Of a DNA stretch of 33,438 nt, positions 27,168 to 33,438 are shown piece after piece. Position 1 is the stretch's first letter; the number at the start of each line of letters is the position of its first letter. The translations under genes were made by a program, and so were the position numbers. Under the pieces are notes generated by a model. The model saw only the letters and a list, made by a program, of their open reading frames with translations. It made no database searches and was not told the origin of the DNA. The DNA is from Terriglobia bacterium (GTDB lineage: Bacteria; Acidobacteriota; Polarisedimenticolia; Polarisedimenticolales; JAIQFR01): the NCBI GenBank assembly GCA_020073205.1, contig JAIQFR010000044.1:1-33438 (forward strand), given 5' to 3'.

Positions 27168-27171
<4 letters not shown>

Positions 27172-27467
27172 CGGGGATGAAGCAGGTCACGATCTTCTGC
27201 AGCGCCGATCTCTCCACCGCGGTCCAGGAGGCCCTCGTCCGCGCGGGGGTCGAGGGGTTCTTCCACCTCCCGGGAGGCGCGGGGGTCAAGCCGGGCGCCG
27301 CCGCCGAGCACGGACGGTGGCCTCGCTGGGAGGCGGAGATGTTCGTGACCCCGGTGCCGGACGACGCCGCGTCCCGCATCGTGGAGGCGCTCCGGTCGCT
27401 CGCCGGCCGTTGCGAGGTCGAGCCTTGCCTGCGTATCCTGGTGTCGGGCCTGGAGGCGGTGCATTGA
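27168..27467 (+). CDS. PII-like / DUF3240-type small protein
   Basis: TTG 27168 is chosen: AGGAGG lies 8 bases upstream and the codon overlaps the permease stop (TTGA); ATG 27177 is too far from that site. The 99-residue product has a PII/DUF3240-like ferredoxin fold: strand QVTIFCSADLSTAVQEALV, GVEGFFHLPG, a glycine-rich loop, EMFVTPVPDDAASRIVEALRSL and a final LRILVSGLEAVH. DUF3240 proteins are found directly after RND permeases and are thought to sense a ligand and tune the pump, by analogy with PII. The assignment to DUF3240 itself is from pattern only. Confidence 0.65.
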
Positions 27468-27565
27468 TGGAACGCTTCGGTGAGATCGTCCTGATGATCG
27501 CGGTCTTCGCCGGCTGGTTCGTGTTGAACCGCTTCGTGCTCCCGAGGGCCGGCGTCTCGACCTGA
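27467..27565 (+). CDS. Single-helix mini membrane protein; possible selenoprotein reading through UGA to 27691
   Basis: ATG 27467 overlaps the previous stop (TGATG) and encodes 32 residues: one membrane helix (IVLMIAVFAGWFVLNRFV) and the tail LPRAGVST, then UGA at 27563-27565. If the UGA is read as selenocysteine the frame goes on as M-A-P-G-C-R and stops at TAG 27689-27691 (74 residues), placing a cysteine five residues after the selenocysteine. I have an unverified impression that small proteins with this membrane helix and a tail ending in T-C-M-x3-C exist elsewhere. A hairpin starts 16 bases after the UGA. As a plain 32-residue protein it would be a small RND-associated membrane peptide, comparable to AcrZ in kind. 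Confidence 0.6.
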   Translation: MERFGEIVLMIAVFAGWFVLNRFVLPRAGVST

Positions 27566-27581
27566 ATGGCCCCGGGCTGCC

Positions 27582-27598
27582 GCCCCGCGGAGCGGGGC
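27582..27598 (+). terminator. GC hairpin after the mini-gene UGA: terminator or SECIS-like
   Basis: GCCCCG (27582-27587), loop CGGAG, CGGGGC (27593-27598): six perfect pairs. No U-tract follows, which is weak for an intrinsic terminator. The distance from the UGA (16 bases to the stem, 22 to the loop) and a G in the second loop position are compatible with a bacterial SECIS. Confidence 0.4.
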
Positions 27599-27700
27599 TC
27601 GACGGAAGCTCCCACGGACGGCCCGGACGAGCGTTTCGAGCCAGGACCGATGACCACGGCGCCGCTTGTCCTCCCGAGGGACCGGCATTAGTCTCACCGC

Positions 27701-28072
27701 ATGACCCCCGACGAGTTCCGCTCCTGGATGAACGACTACAAGCGGGCCTGGGAGACGCGGGACCCCGAGCTCGCGGCCTCGCTCTTCGCCGAGTTCGCGG
27801 TCTACCAGGAGGCGCCGTATCGCGACCCGTTGCGCGGCCGGGCGACCGTTCGCGCGTACTGGGAGCACATCCCCCGCACGCAGGAGAACGTCCGTTTCGA
27901 ATTCGAGGTGCTGGCGGCGGCCGGGGAGACCGGGTTCGCGCACTGGTGGGCGTCGTTCCGCAGGATCCCCTCGGGCAAGCGCGTTCACCTCGACGGGATT
28001 GCGGCGGTCACCCTCGACGGGGAAGGGAAGTGCCGTCTCTTCCGGGAGTGGTGGCACAAGCGAGAGGTCTAG
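27701..28072 (+). CDS. SnoaL/NTF2-like domain protein
   Basis: The 123-residue protein has the NTF2-like cone fold pattern: a helical start (MNDYKRAWETRDPELAASLFAEFAVYQE), then APYRDPLRGRATVRAYWEHI and strands VRFEFEVLAAAGETGFAHW, VHLDGIAAVTL and CRLFREWWHKREV. Such proteins may be small isomerases, hydrolases or binding domains; no catalytic pair can be named. There is no Shine-Dalgarno site before ATG 27701, and a -10-like TAGTCT (27689-27694) with TTGTCC (27666-27671) upstream would start transcription at or next to the ATG, so the mRNA may be leaderless. It ends 12 bases from the convergent dacB. Confidence 0.8.
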   Translation: MTPDEFRSWMNDYKRAWETRDPELAASLFAEFAVYQEAPYRDPLRGRATVRAYWEHIPRTQENVRFEFEVLAAAGETGFAHWWASFRRIPSGKRVHLDGIAAVTLDGEGKCRLFREWWHKREV

Positions 28073-28084
28073 CGGCCCGCGCCC

Positions 28085-29464
28085 TCACCGCCGCGCGGCA
28101 ACCCCCCGCGCTCGCGCCGCGAGGGCGCGCGCCCCTGGCGTTCCTCCCTCCGGCGCGGCCGCGCCCGCAGGGAGCACCGAAAGGACCACGTCCGCGTCCG
28201 CGTCCGCCGCGGGGAGGGGCGGGGCGCACGTGCGGGGCGAAGGGCCTCCCCGGCTCGCGAGAAGGTCGAGGAGCCATCGCTGCTCTTGATTCCGCGCCCG
28301 CCTGACCCGCCCGGCCGCCCGGGGCGCTGCGAGGCAGAACACCACCTCGCCCTGCGCGGTGTTCAGGAAGCCCGCGAGCACGGAGACCCCGCCGTCCGTA
28401 GCGGTGAGGGTGCCGGTCTTGGCGACGAGCGCGGTCGCGTTCGGCCCTTCGGAGAGCAGCGGAAAGAACCGGGTCACGGTGCCGGGATCGCAGCCCGCGA
28501 CTGGCAGCAGCGATTCGACGCCCCGACCGACCCGGTCGCCCGTCCGGCGGAACTCGCGCATCATGCGGACGACGAGGCGGGGCGTGATCCGGTTCTCGCC
28601 GAGCCCCGAGGTCGTCTCGAGGTGGACGAGATCCGGGGCGGCGCCGATCGCCTCCCCGAGCCGTTGCGCCAGCTCCTCCGCGGGTCCGAGCGCGGCCCCG
28701 ACCCTTTCGATATCGTTGTTCGAGAAGCAGTTGAACCGGCGGAGCGTGTCGGCCAGCGGCTTCGACCGGTGGACGACCGCGACCTCGGCGCCGTCGGTCC
28801 CGTCGTCGACCCGCACGCCCTTGGCGATGGAGACGCGCGGCGGCTGCCCTGCGGGAAGGCCGCGGCGGATGGCGAACTCCCACCACGCGGCCCGCGTCGG
28901 ACGGTTCCAACTCTTGGATTCGAGGGCGAGCTTGAGACGCGTCCCCATCAAGGTCGCTCGCCGGTCGGGATCTCGCTCCATTCCGGCCGACCCGTCCTCC
29001 CATCCCATCCAGAACCTGTGGTTGACGACCAGGGCGCCGGTGACCCGTCTCACGCCGAGACGGTTCAGCGCTGCGCCGGCCAGGAACGCGTTCTCCGCCT
29101 GGAAGTCGGGGTCGCCGCCGCCCTCGACCACGAGGTCGCCGTCGAGGATCCCCTTCTCGGGGTCGAGCGTTCCGCGGGTCCTGAAGCGCGTCTCGAACCG
29201 ATGATCGGGGCCGAGCTTGTCCAGCGCCCACCACGACGTCGCCACCTTGACCACCGACGCCGGGTTGATCGGATCGTCGGCCGCGCGGGAGTCGACGACG
29301 TCGCCGGAGATCGTCTCCACGTGCCAGACCATGTCCAGCGCAGGTCGCTTGGGCTTCGCATGACGGGTGGGGCGAGGCGCTCGGGTCGCGGCCGCCGCCT
29401 GGAATGCGAGGAGGAGGGGGACCAGGAGGAGCAGGGCCGCGATCGGTCGTCGTGTCCTCATCAT
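28085..29464 (-). CDS. dacB: D-alanyl-D-alanine carboxypeptidase/endopeptidase (PBP4 family)
   Basis: The 459-residue exported enzyme has a signal peptide (cleaved after FQAAAA) and the three active-site motifs of the S13 (PBP4) family: S70-V-V-K in NPASVVKVAT, S-N-N in CFSNNDIERVG, and KTG in VAKTGTLTATDGG. Between the first two lies the large inserted domain characteristic of PBP4-type enzymes (GDLVVEGGGDPDF, RRVTGALVVN). It trims peptidoglycan peptides in the periplasm. The last 60 residues, after the catalytic domain, are a low-complexity Pro/Ala/Arg tail not expected in the family. It is third in the operon after Smr and the CxxC protein; ATG 29464 and 29461 are equivalent starts. Confidence 0.92.
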   Translation of the reverse strand: MMRTRRPIAALLLLVPLLLAFQAAAATRAPRPTRHAKPKRPALDMVWHVETISGDVVDSRAADDPINPASVVKVATSWWALDKLGPDHRFETRFRTRGTLDPEKGILDGDLVVEGGGDPDFQAENAFLAGAALNRLGVRRVTGALVVNHRFWMGWEDGSAGMERDPDRRATLMGTRLKLALESKSWNRPTRAAWWEFAIRRGLPAGQPPRVSIAKGVRVDDGTDGAEVAVVHRSKPLADTLRRFNCFSNNDIERVGAALGPAEELAQRLGEAIGAAPDLVHLETTSGLGENRITPRLVVRMMREFRRTGDRVGRGVESLLPVAGCDPGTVTRFFPLLSEGPNATALVAKTGTLTATDGGVSVLAGFLNTAQGEVVFCLAAPRAAGRVRRARNQEQRWLLDLLASRGGPSPRTCAPPLPAADADADVVLSVLPAGAAAPEGGTPGARALAARARGVAARR

Positions 29465-29497
29465 CGGCGCGCAATATACATCTTGTGGCGCGGAGCG

Positions 29498-29788
29498 CTA
29501 CTCCAGATCGAAGATGCTCGGCGGGCGGCCCTTCTCGTCCGCCGCCTTCTTGCGCGCCTCCTCGAACTTGCGGTCGAGCAGGTCCTGCTGGTTGCGGGTG
29601 CGGTCGGCGGCCTTCGAGAACGCTTCCTCGCGCTTCTGCGCGCCGGTGTTCACCTCCGTCATCGCCTGCTCGAAGCTCTTCGACGGCTTGGAGACGGGGC
29701 GCTCCTCGGCGAGGATCTCACCCGTGGCGGCGTCGACTTTCATCCTGTTCCCGCAGCAGGGGCAGAGGACATCGAGCGTGGCGGACAT
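29498..29788 (-). CDS. Small CxxC zinc-ribbon-like protein, unknown function
   Basis: ATG 29788 gives 96 residues, beginning MSATLDVLCPCCGNRMKVD, with one CxxC pair (a half zinc ribbon) followed by the turn ATGEILAEE. The rest is a charged helix (about 40-80, rich in Lys, Glu and Gln: TGAQKREEAFSKAADRTRN) and a short end with PPSIFDLE. It would need to dimerise to complete a four-cysteine site. It lies 44 bases after the Smr stop and 33 bases before dacB. No family name recognised; it is cytoplasmic. Confidence 0.7.
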   Translation of the reverse strand: MSATLDVLCPCCGNRMKVDAATGEILAEERPVSKPSKSFEQAMTEVNTGAQKREEAFSKAADRTRNQQDLLDRKFEEARKKAADEKGRPPSIFDLE

Positions 29789-29832
29789 CGTCGTGGCCTC
29801 CCGCTCCATTGTCCGGCGCGCCGCTCGGCCCG

Positions 29833-30159
29833 TCAATCGACCCGGTCGCGCCGATGAAGGCGGACCACCGTCGCCCCCCAGCCTCCGCGCTCCGGAGGGG
29901 CGTCGTCGAACCCGGCGACCCCCGGATGACGCGATAGGACCGCTCGGACGACGTCGCGCTGCACGCCGATCCCACGGCCGTGGATGAGCCGGACCTCCTC
30001 GAAGCCCGCCTCCAGGGCTGCGTCGAGATACGATCCCACGACCGACCCGACCTCGCGCGGCAGGAAGGAGTGGAGGTCGAGCCGGTCCTCGACCGGCAGC
30101 GCGACCTCGGCGGGCAGGTCGTCCTCGGGAAATCGGTCGTCCTCGCCGCTTTTCTTCAC
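29833..30159 (-). CDS. Smr-domain protein (MutS2 C-terminal type)
   Basis: GTG 30159, preceded by GGGAGG, gives 108 residues; the longer open frame upstream runs into the promoter region. After a short acidic N-terminus the Smr domain is complete: LDLHSFLPREVGSVVGSYLDAA, the second motif IHGRGIGVQRDVVRAVL (H-G-x-G), and GGWGATVVRLHR at the end. Stand-alone Smr domains are nicking or RNA-cleaving nucleases related to the tail of MutS2; bacterial stand-alone members have roles in ribosome rescue (SmrB) or recombination. It is the first gene of the Smr / CxxC / dacB operon and is divergent from the PpiC-type lipoprotein gene. Confidence 0.88.
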   Translation of the reverse strand: MKKSGEDDRFPEDDLPAEVALPVEDRLDLHSFLPREVGSVVGSYLDAALEAGFEEVRLIHGRGIGVQRDVVRAVLSRHPGVAGFDDAPPERGGWGATVVRLHRRDRVD

Positions 30160-30210
30160 GGCGCCTCCCTCGCTCCGCGTGGCGATTCCGCGCTTTCCCG
30201 GCCGGATCGC

Positions 30211-30219
30211 ATCGTAGCA
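30211..30219 (-). promoter_or_regulatory. Extended -10 promoter TGCTACGAT of the Smr operon
   Basis: Minus-strand TGC plus TACGAT, identical over nine bases to the site upstream of the beta-CASP nuclease gene (8439-8447). The expected start lies about 45 bases before GTG 30159. No -35 match. Confidence 0.45.
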
Positions 30220-30232
30220 TGCGCGGCACGGG

Positions 30233-30261
30233 TTGATGCGCCTCGTCCGCCCCTCTACAAT
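30233..30261 (+). promoter_or_regulatory. Sigma70-type promoter of the PpiC-type lipoprotein gene
   Basis: TTGATG (30233-30238), exactly 17 bases, TACAAT (30256-30261). It predicts a leader of about 57 bases to ATG 30325 and is one of the best sigma70-like promoters in the window. Confidence 0.7.
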
Positions 30262-30324
30262 GGCGTGTTCGGGGCGTCGATCGTCCCGAGACGACTCGCG
30301 GGGGCGTCCCCGCCGGGAGGCAGC

Positions 30325-31491
30325 ATGGTTCGAACAGGGTCCCAATCGCTTAGGCTCGCCGTCGGCCTGGCCCTCCTGGGCTCGCTCGCGCTCGCTTCGG
30401 GCTGCGGCGGGTCCAAGACGGAGGCCCCCGCGGCGCCGGGGACCCCGGCGGCCCGGCAGACCGGCTCCTCCCTGCCCCCAAGCACCGGCGCGCCCACGGT
30501 CCCGCCCGTCGCTTCGCCATCCCATCCGCAGAGGGATCCGTCGATCGTCGTGGCGACGGTGGACGGCCGGCCCATCACGGTGCGACAGGTCTACGGGCTC
30601 GCCTCCGCGTACCGGATGCGGCTCGAACAGCGCGGGACCACGATCCCGCCGGAGCAGGAGACCGACCTGCTGCGGATGTCGCTCCAGTCGCTGATCAACA
30701 GCGATCTGATGGCCCACGCCGCCAAGGCCGTGGGACAGAAGGTCGACCCGAAGGCCCTCGAGGACCGAATTCGCGAACAGAGGTCGCGCTTCCCGAGCGA
30801 GGAGGATTACCGCAAGTCGCTGGCCGCGTCGAAGGTCACCGAGGAGCAGATCCGCGCGGACCTCGAGACCCAGCTCCTCGCCGAAGGGTGGGCGCGGTCC
30901 AAGACCCAGGACGTGAAGGTGGACCCGGCCGCCGTGCGCAAGGTGTACGACAGCAACAAGGACAAGTTCAAGGGGTCCGAGGAAGCCCACGTCCTCGAGA
31001 TCCTCGCGACGTTCGAACCCTCGGACCCTCCGGCGAAAAAGGAAGAGGCGAGGAAGCGCGCCGAGGAGGCCTACGCCAAGGCGAAGGCGGGCGAGGATTT
31101 CGGGAAGGTCGCGGGACGGTACTCCCAGGATCCGAGCGCCGCCAATGGTGGAGACCTGGGCTTCGTCCCGCGCGGCATGACGTTTCCGCAGTTCGAGGAG
31201 CCCGCGTTCTCGCTCCCGATCGGGCAGATCTCGCCTGTCTTCGAGACCCCGCGGGGGTTCAACGTCATCAAGGTCCTCGAGCGGCGGCCGGAGCGGCAGC
31301 TCCCCTGGGACGAAGTGAAGGAGAAGCTCACCGAGAACATCACGTCGAGACTGAAGGGGCAGACGCTCCAGGGACAGATCTCGCTCCTCCGCTCGAAGGC
31401 GAAGGTCTCGATCACGGATAAGGAGCTCGAGCCGCCCCCCGAGCCGCCGCCGACCGCGCAGGCGGGAGGCACGGCGCCCGCGACCCACTGA
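30325..31491 (+). CDS. PpiC/SurA-type peptidyl-prolyl isomerase lipoprotein
   Basis: ATG 30325 with GGGAGG 5 bases upstream gives 388 residues. The signal peptide ends in lipobox LASGC (C27), followed by a Pro/Ala/Ser-rich linker to about residue 70. A SurA N-like chaperone part follows (VVATVDGRPITVRQVYGLAS, LLRMSLQSLINSDLMAHAAK). The parvulin domain lies at about 215-325 (ILATFEPSDPP, AGEDFGKVAGRYSQDPSAA, GGDLGFVPRGMTFPQFEE, ISPVFETPRGFNVIKVLER). It should help fold exported and outer-membrane proteins in the periplasm, like PrsA. The tail has a proline-rich end (EPPPEPPPTAQ). It is monocistronic and ends 15 bases from a convergent gene. Confidence 0.92.
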   Translation: MVRTGSQSLRLAVGLALLGSLALASGCGGSKTEAPAAPGTPAARQTGSSLPPSTGAPTVPPVASPSHPQRDPSIVVATVDGRPITVRQVYGLASAYRMRLEQRGTTIPPEQETDLLRMSLQSLINSDLMAHAAKAVGQKVDPKALEDRIREQRSRFPSEEDYRKSLAASKVTEEQIRADLETQLLAEGWARSKTQDVKVDPAAVRKVYDSNKDKFKGSEEAHVLEILATFEPSDPPAKKEEARKRAEEAYAKAKAGEDFGKVAGRYSQDPSAANGGDLGFVPRGMTFPQFEEPAFSLPIGQISPVFETPRGFNVIKVLERRPERQLPWDEVKEKLTENITSRLKGQTLQGQISLLRSKAKVSITDKELEPPPEPPPTAQAGGTAPATH

Positions 31492-31506
31492 GCGATCGCC
31501 GAGCGG

Positions 31507-32469
31507 CTACTTGGAGAGCACGGCGCCCGAGGTTTCCGTCGTCGCGGTCTTGAAGAACTGGTACCCCTCGTATCGGCGGGACGAGGCTTGGCGCGGGGCC
31601 GACCGCTTCGCCGAGACGGCGATCCGCGTGTCGTAGCGCAGCTCCGTCGGGAAACTCAGCCCCGCGGTCCGCAGGCCGAACTGCACGAAGGCCCCGTAGA
31701 GCAGCGGTCGCGGCGCCATGTGGAGCCCGATGATGTTGAACGCCTGCGACCATCGGTCGTAGAGCGCGCGGACCCGCGCATCCTGCCCGGTCGGCTGCGC
31801 GTGGATCTCCAGGGGGGTGAGGGTGACGGCATCCACCAGGACGGTCCCCTCCCACTGCCGGATGTCCTTGCCGTCCGTGAACGGGAGCGCGCCGCGGAAC
31901 TCAATCTCGCGCACCCAGTCGTACCCCTCGACCCGCTCCCCCTGGTCCCGGTAGGCGAAGAACGATTGGTCGAACCGGCTGAACAGCTGCACCCAGGCGT
32001 ACGCCGGCGGGAAGGGCTCCTCGTCGCGCACCTCGCCGCCGTGGGGGGTGCCGTCCTCCTTGACCTTCTGCCGGACCTCGTGGAGCGTCTCGCCGTCGGC
32101 TTCCCGCTCGAGGAGGTACGCGTAACGCCTCACCGACTCGTTGGACGCCTCCGCGTCGGCGTCGTAACGCGCGAGGCGGACCGTCTCCATGCAGGTGAAG
32201 CGGAGGGCGTACTCCCTGTAGAGATCCGCGGTGTGGGCGAGCCGGGAGCGCAGGTCCTCGGGGAGGGTCCAAGGTGCCTGGGGCTTGGGTTTCTCGTCCT
32301 TCGGCTTCCTGCCGGAGTCGGCAGGCGGCGGGGTCGAGGCGCGGTCCCCGGCCGGCGGCCGCGCATTCGGTGGGCCGTCGACAGGACCGGGGCCCCCGGC
32401 TGCCGCCGCGCAGGGCGCCAGCGCGACGACGGCGAGGAGAGCGGCGATCCTTGTCCGCGAGCGGCGCAC
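31507..32469 (-). CDS. Exported protein of unknown function
   Basis: GTG 32469 is the only start that leaves the signal peptide intact (RIAALLAVVALAPCAAAAGG); the product is 320 residues. A Pro-rich, charged linker (about 25-65) leads to a globular domain with RFTCMETVRLARYD, YLLEREADGETLHEVRQ, VQLFSRFDQSFFAYRDQ, GALPFTDGKDIRQWEGTVLV, DAVTLTPLEIHAQPTG and ELRYDTRIAVSAKR. The alternating strands with VLVDAVTLTPLEI recall LolA/LppX-like lipoprotein-carrier folds (outer-membrane lipoprotein-sorting type), frequent in Acidobacteriota, but this is an impression only. It is divergent from the poly(A)-polymerase-type gene. The one internal cysteine (in FTCME) is unpaired. Confidence 0.7.
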   Translation of the reverse strand: MRRSRTRIAALLAVVALAPCAAAAGGPGPVDGPPNARPPAGDRASTPPPADSGRKPKDEKPKPQAPWTLPEDLRSRLAHTADLYREYALRFTCMETVRLARYDADAEASNESVRRYAYLLEREADGETLHEVRQKVKEDGTPHGGEVRDEEPFPPAYAWVQLFSRFDQSFFAYRDQGERVEGYDWVREIEFRGALPFTDGKDIRQWEGTVLVDAVTLTPLEIHAQPTGQDARVRALYDRWSQAFNIIGLHMAPRPLLYGAFVQFGLRTAGLSFPTELRYDTRIAVSAKRSAPRQASSRRYEGYQFFKTATTETSGAVLSK

Positions 32470-32553
32470 GCGTGCATTCTAGCCCGGAAGCTCCGCCCGT
32501 GGCCGCTTCGGCGCCGTTCGACGGACGAGGGCGGCGCCCCCTGCGCGCGCGCC

Positions 32554-32562
32554 TGATATAGT
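32554..32562 (+). promoter_or_regulatory. Extended -10 promoter TGATATAGT of the pcnB-type gene
   Basis: TGA followed by TATAGT (5 of 6 to consensus) stands about 55 bases before ATG 32617 and lacks a -35 match. It is the best of the extended -10 sites in this window. Confidence 0.5.
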
Positions 32563-32616
32563 GGTGCGCGTGGGTCGACGAGGTCAACGGGCCCGCGACC
32601 GAAGACACCGAAGACG

Positions 32617-33315
32617 ATGCTGAGGCGAATCCGCGATCTGTTGAAACGCAGCCCGAAGGCACCCCGCACGAGGGAGGCTCAAGGTGCCGACGTGCCGGAG
32701 CCGCCGGCGGCGCCGGCTCCTCCCGTCGCGGAGGCGAGCCCGCCCGCGCCGGTTCCCATCCGGCACGGGCCGCGCGTCGTCCACCATCGCATCGAGCCCG
32801 CCGAGCTGGATCAGGACGCGGTCCGGATCCTCCAGCGGCTCACCCGATTCGACCACGCGGCCTACCTCGTCGGAGGTTGCGTTCGAGATCTACTTCTCGG
32901 CCGCCGGCCGAAGGACTTCGACATCGGCACGTCGGCCACGCCGCGACAGATCAAGCGCCTGTTCAGCAATTGCCGGATCATCGGGCGGCGCTTCCGTCTC
33001 GCGCACGTCTACTTCCAGAACGGGAAGATCATCGAGGTCGCCACGTTCCGGGCGTACGACGGGGACGAGGCGGAAGGCGGCGCCGAGCCCGGGCGCAAGG
33101 ACCTCCTGATCCGCGAGGACAACGTGTTCGGCAGCGTGGAGGAGGACGCGTTGCGGCGCGACTTCACGATCAACGCGCTGCTCTACGACGTGGGCTCCTG
33201 CAACGTGCTCGACCACGCCGACGGTCTCTCCGACCTCAGGCGCCGGCTGGTCCGCACGATCGGCGACCCGGAGGTCCGGTTTCGCGAGGACCCGATCCGC
33301 ATCCTCCGCGCGATC
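32617..33315 (+). CDS. pcnB: Poly(A) polymerase I / CCA-adding-type nucleotidyltransferase, N-terminal part
   Basis: From ATG 32617 the first 233 residues are a class II nucleotidyltransferase head. After a basic, Pro/Ala-rich N-terminus (1-65) come YLVGGCVRDLLLGRRPKDFDIGT when split as GGCVRD and the catalytic DxD at D100/D102, then CRIIGRRFRLAHVYF, the signature that separates bacterial poly(A) polymerase from tRNA CCA transferase, then ATFRAYDGDE, EEDALRRDFTINALLYD and RFREDPIRILRAI. The family would continue R-F-A-x-K-L for another 200 residues; here it changes to an unrelated sequence after codon 233. The enzyme adds 3' A tails to RNA to promote decay. The N-terminus may be shorter if a later start is used. 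Confidence 0.88.
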
Positions 33316-33438
33316 AAAAACGTGCCGACCGTCACCATTGCTACTGGGCAGGTTCATTATCTTGAAGAAGGGCGAGGTCCGACGCTTGTCCTCCTCCACG
33401 GCATGGGCGCCGAGGCGGGCTTGTGGGCCCCCGTAGTT
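33316..33438 (+). CDS. Alpha/beta-hydrolase N-terminal fragment fused in frame (probable chimeric join)
   Basis: The last 41 codons, still in frame with pcnB, read KNVPTVTIATGQVHYLEEGR then GPTLVLLHGMGAEAGLW: the first strands and oxyanion-hole HGMG of an alpha/beta hydrolase. Third codon positions are suddenly often A or T (ATT, ACT, GTT, CAT, TAT, CTT), unlike the GC-ending codons in the rest of the window. This suggests DNA from another place or organism joined at about 33316. It is cut by the window edge. Confidence 0.7.

Noticed and set aside
28286-29857. Plus-strand open frame of 523 codons opposite dacB
   Set aside because: Shadow; dacB has SxxK, SxN and KTG motifs on the other strand.
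30159-31488. Upstream extension of the Smr gene to 31488 (551 codons)
   Set aside because: It would run antisense through the PpiC gene and over both divergent promoters; GTG 30159 has a good ribosome-binding site and homology begins soon after it.

Overview
This is a high-GC (roughly 70%), gene-dense bacterial window with short intergenic gaps. Lipoproteins, outer-membrane beta-barrel and TolC proteins, a periplasmic-type D-Ala-D-Ala carboxypeptidase and an RND pump indicate a diderm. The Kelch / MopE / dockerin giant protein and the TMTC-like TPR membrane protein fit an environmental Acidobacteriota- or Eisenbacteria-like lineage, but no rRNA or phylogenetic marker is present and I hold the taxonomy loosely. 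I see no tRNA, rRNA, CRISPR array, IS element or phage gene.

Left part (1-6683, all minus strand): a 1967-residue secreted mosaic protein (SurA/PpiC-like N-terminus, 14 Kelch-type repeats, MopE-type metal-binding repeats spread apart by Cys-rich mini-modules, thrombospondin type 3 repeats, C-terminal dockerin-like domain) is followed 56 bases later by a lipoprotein with a cohesin-like domain, cut by the window edge. This looks like a surface-anchoring cohesin/dockerin pair with no glycoside hydrolase in sight.

6684-11293: a YciI-like protein and a beta-CASP metallo-beta-lactamase RNA nuclease (minus) diverge from a short SelW-type selenoprotein gene whose codon 11 is an in-frame UGA followed by a bacterial SECIS-like hairpin. 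Monofunctional proline dehydrogenase follows on the same strand, then convergent dnaJ and a 76-residue orphan. 11304-16307: an NtrC-type two-component pair (minus) diverges from a nitrilase-superfamily protein whose nucleophile cysteine is glycine, then a zinc-ribbon protein and a HAD hydrolase. 16304-19040 (minus): a TMTC-like membrane/TPR protein behind an outer-membrane beta-barrel protein.

19347-27700: an Fe-S-type Rrf2 regulator, an ECF sigma / zinc-finger anti-sigma / DUF2892 / DUF302 operon (minus), and the divergent TolC / lipoprotein adaptor / RND permease / PII-like / mini-membrane-protein operon (plus) whose genes overlap or nearly touch. The last mini-protein ends at a UGA that may also be a selenocysteine codon.

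27701-33438: an NTF2/SnoaL-like protein, an Smr / CxxC protein / dacB operon (minus), a PpiC-type lipoprotein foldase (plus), an unknown exported protein (minus), and the first half of a poly(A)-polymerase-type gene (plus) that turns abruptly, in frame, into an alpha/beta-hydrolase sequence of different base composition. This is most likely a chimeric join at the contig edge.
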